A DNA stretch of 9,525 nt from Bacteroidales bacterium (lineage in GTDB: Bacteria; Bacteroidota; Bacteroidia; Bacteroidales; F082): the NCBI GenBank assembly GCA_016281295.1, contig JAEEII010000089.1:1-9525 (forward strand), in the 5' to 3' direction. The notes below the pieces were generated by a model. That model saw only the letters and a list, made by a program, of their open reading frames with translations. It had not been told where the DNA came from and made no database searches. Positions within the stretch are counted from its first letter, which is position 1; the number at the start of each line of letters is the position of its first letter. Positions 5,513-9,525 of the stretch are shown here, piece by piece. A program made the translations under genes and the position numbers.

Positions 5513-7225
5513 ATGATGCCTGCCTTCAGTGCCAACACGACGGAGGTAGCCATCGGACAAAGCATCAGCTTCACTGATGGCTCTTTTGGCGACATCGCCA
5601 CCTGGAGATGGACTTTCGAGGGTGCCACGCCCGCCAGCTCCACGCAGCAAAATCCCACTGGCATCACCTATAACACGGCAGGCGACTTTGATGTCACCTT
5701 GGTTATCACCGACGCCGATGGTCACAGCGAAACCCTTGTCAAAGAGAATTACATCCATGTCATATCCTCCTCCTACTTGATGCAAAATGGCTCTGTCACG
5801 ACCTGCGACGCCCTTTTCTACGACTCGGGAGGTGCCAATGGCAACTATGGAGACAATCAAGATTATACAATGACTTTTTACCCCTCCACGGAAGGTGCCA
5901 AAGTCCAAGTGACTTTCAAAAGCTTTGAGTTGGAGACAAGATATGACTTTTTATACATCTATGATGGCACTTCCACATCAGCAACCCAAATTGGCACAAG
6001 TTATTCTGGAACCGACAGCCCCGGCACTGTGAAGGCAACCAACGCCGATGGCGCACTCACATTCAAATTCACCTCCGATATTTCGGTGAACAAAACCGGA
6101 TGGGTCGCCACAGTTTCATGTGATTACCCCAGCTATATCATCACCGCCACCGCTAACCCGCAAGAGGGCGGTGTCATTGAAGGAGCAGACACCTACGAAC
6201 AAGGCGATCTATGCACGTTGACCGCCACCCCCGCAGCAGGCTATGCCTTCGTAGGCTGGACAGAGAATGGTACTGAACTAGGCTCTGACAACCCATACAC
6301 TTTTGAAGTCACCGCGAACCGCGATTTGGTAGCACATTTCGAAGAAGTAAGCACCCTGCACTGGGAAGCGGCTCACACCCTTTATGCTGACAACATGACC
6401 TTGTGCGCCGTCATCCAGATCGATGGCGAGGAGCAATACCGCAACACCCTTGAAGTCGGCGTCTTTGTCGGAGAGGAGTGCCGTGCCAGCGACATCGCCC
6501 GTCTCTTCCCCTTCAACAACCGTTATATCTTGAACTTGGTCATAGCGGGACAAGACGGCGAGTCGTTCAGCTTCCGTCTTTACGACCATGAACAGGATGC
6601 CGAGCTAACCCCAGCACTTCACGCACCCGCCTCCATAAGCTTCAACAACGACGGCTATGGCTCACCCATCAACCCCTATACCCTGAATTTCGGCGCTCAA
6701 GGGACGGCTCAACAAAACTTCCAGATTGTCAATGGATGGATATGGTGGTCATCCTACATCACCTTCGACGAGAACAGCCTCGATGAAATCCAAAACCAGA
6801 TTGACGCAGCGAGTGCTTCTGTCACCATCAAATCATCCGATTCGTTCACTGGGAATCTCGACGGAGCATGGTCAGGCACCCTCGACCATCTGGACAACAC
6901 CAACATGTATTTGATAGCATCAGACCGCAGCTTGACCCTTACACTTGAAGGACAAGAAGTTGACCCATCAGAACTAATCCTTGAAGTCAAGCCAGGGTGG
7001 AACTGGATCTGTTATCCACTTAGCCAAGCCCTGGACCTCGAAACCGCCTTGGGCAATTTCACCCCTGAAGAGGGAGACGCCATCAAAAGCCAATATGCCT
7101 TCTCCTCCTACTCCGATGGCACCTGGCAAGGCACCCTTCGGAAGCTGGAACCCGGGAAAGGCTACATCTACTGCTCCAAGCGGACTCAGAGCATCCAGCT
7201 CATATTCCCCACGATTAACAAATAA
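4076..7225 (+). CDS. Secreted M14B zinc carboxypeptidase with TTR-like, PKD, CUB and InlB-like domains
   Basis: This 1049-residue metallocarboxypeptidase should remove C-terminal residues from peptides outside the cytoplasm. A signal peptide (1-23, ending NLSAQ) is followed by a ~80-residue prosegment-like region. In the catalytic domain (about 112-393) zinc ligands are His176, Glu179 (HGDE) and His283; Asn243-Arg244 binds the substrate carboxylate; Tyr340 and Glu362 are catalytic, 22 residues apart as in CPE and CPM. Asp294 and Gln347 align with the Asp and Gln that give duck CPD-II its Lys/Arg preference, so a basic C-terminus is the predicted target. Next come a transthyretin-like domain (394-476), a PKD-like domain (482-562), a CUB domain (569-682, Cys577 and Cys682), an InlB-like repeat (687-756), an unassigned beta module (760-874) and a C-terminal module duplicated internally (887-957, 974-1044). 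No typical T9SS C-terminal domain is seen. An in-frame TTG at 4049 lies within the -7 box, so ATG 4076 is the start. Confidence 0.93.
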   Translation: MAKHVLRFFTFFVVLYFSGNLSAQSQKELGSLMRNRDEYYFTLKVDKPSEINYLNSICSVDGTDGATVVGYANTKEYEALLKAGYQPTLLTPPSLREEAKMWDGNRATYEWDSYLTYEQYVSMMEGFPTATVSGRSCTLIDLGTLATSNHRKLLGVRINNGQAEGKPKFLYTSTMHGDEVTGMILMLRLINELCTSTETRIVNLVNNLDIYIFPLTNPDGTYYGGNNTVTGARRYNGNGVDLNRNYKDYYQGDHPDNNAYAEETIWTMQLGDENLFTMSANYHGGAEVMNYPWDAVYDNHADKDWYEHVCTEYVQIARQTYSSYMSDTYSDGVTSGAEWYVITGSRQDYMNAYAQCREVTIECSTTKTPSASQLPNFWNYNHNSMLAFMEQSLNGIHGFVYDEGNDQPIQGVKVTVQDHDSETSFVTTHSAGDFHRPITGGSYTLVFTKSGYCPKTVEVTVEDDQRVELNDIKLTPGNCMMPAFSANTTEVAIGQSISFTDGSFGDIATWRWTFEGATPASSTQQNPTGITYNTAGDFDVTLVITDADGHSETLVKENYIHVISSSYLMQNGSVTTCDALFYDSGGANGNYGDNQDYTMTFYPSTEGAKVQVTFKSFELETRYDFLYIYDGTSTSATQIGTSYSGTDSPGTVKATNADGALTFKFTSDISVNKTGWVATVSCDYPSYIITATANPQEGGVIEGADTYEQGDLCTLTATPAAGYAFVGWTENGTELGSDNPYTFEVTANRDLVAHFEEVSTLHWEAAHTLYADNMTLCAVIQIDGEEQYRNTLEVGVFVGEECRASDIARLFPFNNRYILNLVIAGQDGESFSFRLYDHEQDAELTPALHAPASISFNNDGYGSPINPYTLNFGAQGTAQQNFQIVNGWIWWSSYITFDENSLDEIQNQIDAASASVTIKSSDSFTGNLDGAWSGTLDHLDNTNMYLIASDRSLTLTLEGQEVDPSELILEVKPGWNWICYPLSQALDLETALGNFTPEEGDAIKSQYAFSSYSDGTWQGTLRKLEPGKGYIYCSKRTQSIQLIFPTINK
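6134..6343 (+). repeat. InlB-like repeat domain shared by both paralogues
   Basis: This segment encodes residues 687-756 of the first carboxypeptidase. It has the divergent InlB-type 'bacterial repeat' pattern: I-T-A-x-x-x-P-x-E-G-G-x-V, a Gly-Ala-x-x-Thr-Tyr step, Tyr/Phe-x-x-W-T-E, and an ending L-V-A-H-F-E. The closest partner is residues 631-700 of the second carboxypeptidase (9140-9349), and a further, more divergent copy starts at 9365. Such repeats usually act as spacers or adhesive stalks in secreted proteins. Confidence 0.75.
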
Positions 7226-7249
7226 ATAATATTATACATTTATTTTATT

Positions 7250-9525
7250 ATGAAAACCACACGTCTATTTTTATTCTTGCTTGTCATGATACTCAGTGGC
7301 ACCATGACAGCACAAACTCAAAAACAATTAGGAGAGCTCATGCACAGCCGCGGTGAGTATTATTTTACGCTCAGTGTCAATCACCCGAGCGAAATCCAAG
7401 CCCTTTGTCAGCTCTGTTCCGTTGACAAGACCGATGGCAGGACCGTGGTATGCTATGCTAACCAGCGGGAGTATGACCACCTGTTGAATCTGGGTTACCA
7501 ACCCACTCTTGAAACGCCGCCCTCGATGCTTGAGGAAGCCAAGATGTGGGACGGCAACCGCGCCACCTACGAATGGGACAGCTACCCCACCTACAGTCAG
7601 TATGTATCCATGATGGAAGCCTACCCCACCTCGGTGGTGGAAGGCAGGACCTGCACATTGATGACCCTTGGCACCCTGTCATCGGGTCGTAAGATCATGG
7701 GAGTCCGAATCAACAATGGTCAAACACAGGGAAAGCCCAAGTTCCTTTACAGCTCCACCATCCATGGTGATGAGATTACAGGGTGGATGCTTATGCTCCG
7801 CCTCATCGATGAGCTTTGCACCAGCACTGACAGCCGCATCGTCCGATTGGTTGACAGTCTCGATATCTTCATCTTTCCTAACGCCAATCCTGATGGAACC
7901 TATTACGGGGGGAACAACACTGTTTCCGGGGCTCGCCGTGCTAATGCCAATAATGTTGACATGAACCGAAACTATCCTGATCCGCATGGCAGTGCCCATC
8001 CCGATAACAATGCATATCAAACAGAAACCCAATGGTTTATGCAACTCGCAGAAAACTATCCTTTCGTGATGGCCGCCAACTACCACGGTGGTTCCGAAGT
8101 GATGAACTATCCTTGGGACAACACGTATACACGTCATGCTGATGATGATTGGTGGCAATATATTTCAAGAGAATATGCCAACCTTGCACAAGCTGTCCAT
8201 TCAAGCTATATGACAGATGAAAACAATGGTATCACCAACGGTGCCGATTGGTACACCATCGGCGGCGGACGCCAAGATTACATGAACGGTTATCGCCAAT
8301 GCCGTGAGATCACCATCGAGTGTTCCACCGAGAAAGACCCTGCCGGTTCGGAGATGCCGACTTTTTGGAGCTACAACCACAACGCTATGTTGGCTTTTAT
8401 GGAGCAATGCCTTAACGGTGTACACGGCTTTGTTTACGACGCCAACACCAACCTGCCCATTGATGGTGTCACCATCACGGTGCTGAACCACGATGACGAG
8501 TATTCAAAGATATCTTCCCACGAGGACGGTGACTTCCACCGTCCTATCAAAGGCGGCACCTATTCCTTCAAATTCAGCAAAGAGGGCTATTGCTCTGAGA
8601 CTGTCGATGTCACTATATCCGACGACCATCGCGTGGATCTTGAAATCTATCTCAACCCAGAAGGAAACTGCCCCGTGGTCATGAATTGCTATGAACCCGT
8701 GATGCCATCCGCCGCCGGCGAGTACGTGATGGGCTACCTCAACGGTTCCAACCTCATCTCCCCCTCAAATAACAGTTCTTCAACAATGACCACCACCTCA
8801 ACGCAGGTGACCACCACCGACAATGGCTTCTCCGTTGAGGAAGAGACAACAATGCCCAAAGTCACTTTGACCGCTTACGGCAATAACGGGCAACAATATT
8901 ATATCTCTTATAACGGTCGGTATCTGGCAAGAAGCAGCAACAATTATGGAGGTAACAGCCTCACTTGGGGAGCCAGTCAAAGTTCGTATGGAAGGTGGTA
9001 TATCAACAGCAATGGCATCTACGTAACCATTAACAGCAGAAGCTATTACCTATACTACAGCAACAACGCTTTTGCGCTTAGCACTACGGCACAAAACAAC
9101 ATCACCTTCTACACAGAAGGCGATTGCCCTGTGACAGAACACACTATCACCGCCATCGTTGAACCATTAGAAGGCGGCACCGTCACTGGAGCTGGCACCT
9201 ACGATGAAGGCACAACCTGCACTTTAGTCGCCACGGCCCAAGCGGACTACACCTTCGTGAATTGGACAGAAGATGGCGTGGAAGTCTCCGACCAAGCTTC
9301 CTATAGCTTTGCAGTCACCTCCAACAGAACCCTCGTCGCACACTTTGAGAGCATCTCAATTCCACAATATACCGTCACAGTCACTACGGATGAGTATTTC
9401 GGATCGTTCGGAACGGTTGAAGGCGCTGGAACCTATTCCTATGGTGAGACCGCCACGTTAGAGGCTTGGTCAAATACTGAAGGCATCATTTTCACAGGCT
9501 TTTTCATCAACGGCGAGGAGGTTTC
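7250..9525 (+). CDS. Second secreted M14B zinc carboxypeptidase, tandem paralogue (3' end outside window)
   Basis: An open frame runs from ATG 7250 to the window edge (758 whole codons, no stop), so the protein is partial here. A signal peptide (1-21, ending TMTAQ) leads into the same prosegment and M14 domain as the upstream gene. Zinc ligands are His172, Glu175 and His279; Asn239-Arg240, Tyr335 and Glu357 are in place; Asp290 and Gln342 predict preference for C-terminal Lys/Arg. The transthyretin-like domain spans about 390-471. After that it departs from its neighbour: residues 480-624 form a Tyr/Ser/Asn-rich segment, including a Ser/Thr stretch (about 504-523), that I do not recognise, in place of PKD and CUB. 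An InlB-like repeat (631-700) follows and a second begins at 706. The gene starts 24 bases after the previous stop with no TAnnTTTG box in the gap, so co-transcription is likely. The catalytic set is complete, so both copies should be active. Confidence 0.92.
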   Translation, partial: MKTTRLFLFLLVMILSGTMTAQTQKQLGELMHSRGEYYFTLSVNHPSEIQALCQLCSVDKTDGRTVVCYANQREYDHLLNLGYQPTLETPPSMLEEAKMWDGNRATYEWDSYPTYSQYVSMMEAYPTSVVEGRTCTLMTLGTLSSGRKIMGVRINNGQTQGKPKFLYSSTIHGDEITGWMLMLRLIDELCTSTDSRIVRLVDSLDIFIFPNANPDGTYYGGNNTVSGARRANANNVDMNRNYPDPHGSAHPDNNAYQTETQWFMQLAENYPFVMAANYHGGSEVMNYPWDNTYTRHADDDWWQYISREYANLAQAVHSSYMTDENNGITNGADWYTIGGGRQDYMNGYRQCREITIECSTEKDPAGSEMPTFWSYNHNAMLAFMEQCLNGVHGFVYDANTNLPIDGVTITVLNHDDEYSKISSHEDGDFHRPIKGGTYSFKFSKEGYCSETVDVTISDDHRVDLEIYLNPEGNCPVVMNCYEPVMPSAAGEYVMGYLNGSNLISPSNNSSSTMTTTSTQVTTTDNGFSVEEETTMPKVTLTAYGNNGQQYYISYNGRYLARSSNNYGGNSLTWGASQSSYGRWYINSNGIYVTINSRSYYLYYSNNAFALSTTAQNNITFYTEGDCPVTEHTITAIVEPLEGGTVTGAGTYDEGTTCTLVATAQADYTFVNWTEDGVEVSDQASYSFAVTSNRTLVAHFESISIPQYTVTVTTDEYFGSFGTVEGAGTYSYGETATLEAWSNTEGIIFTGFFINGEEV
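9140..9523 (+). repeat. Two consecutive InlB-like repeats at the window edge
   Basis: Residues 631-700 (9140-9349) of the second carboxypeptidase form a complete InlB-like repeat closely similar to the one in the upstream gene (6134-6343). Residues from 706 on (9365 onward) begin another unit with the same Gly-Thr-Val-Glu-Gly-Ala-Gly-Thr-Tyr core, cut by the window end. The second protein therefore carries at least two such units where its neighbour has one. Confidence 0.7.

Noticed and set aside
5231..5908. Long antisense open frame (225 codons) inside the first carboxypeptidase gene
   Set aside because: It lies wholly opposite a well-supported coding region, its translation shows no domain, and its composition is what the reverse complement of this codon use gives.
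6900..7225. Type IX secretion C-terminal sorting domain on the first carboxypeptidase
   Set aside because: The end is the second GWxW module and lacks the usual final sorting-domain pattern, so no T9SS claim is made.
7226..7249. Separate promoter for the second carboxypeptidase (TACATTTA near 7235)
   Set aside because: It lacks the final G of TAnnTTTG and is only a few bases from the ATG; read-through from the upstream gene is simpler.
7679..8158. Antisense open frame (159 codons) inside the second carboxypeptidase gene
   Set aside because: It is opposite the catalytic domain; a similar shadow lies opposite the same region of the first paralogue, so it follows from the codon pattern rather than being a gene.
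7250..9525. Possible frameshift or pseudogene in the second carboxypeptidase, since no stop codon occurs in the window
   Set aside because: Translation from 7250 is continuous to the edge with all catalytic residues in place; the missing stop is explained by the window end.

Overview
The window reads as chromosomal DNA of a Bacteroidota bacterium, probably a gut- or rumen-type member of the Bacteroidales. The evidence is: TAnnTTTG-type -7 promoter boxes ahead of two genes, no Shine-Dalgarno sequences, short A/T-rich leaders, a Cys-lipoprotein of a transglutaminase-like type familiar from Bacteroides, and long secreted proteins built from PKD-, CUB- and InlB-like extracellular modules. No RNA gene, CRISPR array, insertion sequence or phage gene was seen.

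Layout: all four genes lie on the + strand and cover nearly the whole window. (1) 49-1200 encodes a cytoplasmic ATP-grasp ligase-type enzyme, preceded directly by four copies of an A/T-rich heptamer. (2) 1201-1388 is a very A/T-rich gap holding a two-layer inverted repeat (1289-1325), a -7 promoter box and a small hairpin. (3) 1389-3947 encodes a large lipoprotein with an intact transglutaminase-like domain, a second copy of that fold that has lost its cysteine, and a thioredoxin-like C-terminus without CxxC. (4) 3948-4075 holds weak hairpins and the next promoter. (5) 4076-7225 and 7250-9525 (the latter runs off the window) are tandem paralogues encoding secreted M14 zinc carboxypeptidases, 24 bases apart and very likely co-transcribed.

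The paralogue pair is the most interesting part. Both have the arrangement of animal regulatory carboxypeptidases (M14B: CPD, CPM, CPE, CPN), that is, a catalytic domain followed by a transthyretin-like domain. Both keep the zinc ligands, the catalytic Glu and Tyr, and the Asp and Gln that in duck CPD domain II give preference for C-terminal Lys/Arg. The two proteins match closely through about residue 478, then carry unrelated middle segments (PKD+CUB in one, an unrecognised Tyr/Ser/Asn-rich segment in the other), then match again at an InlB-like repeat. The likely picture is one outer-surface or secreted peptide-trimming activity presented on two different binding scaffolds. Links of this pair to the two upstream genes are positional only.
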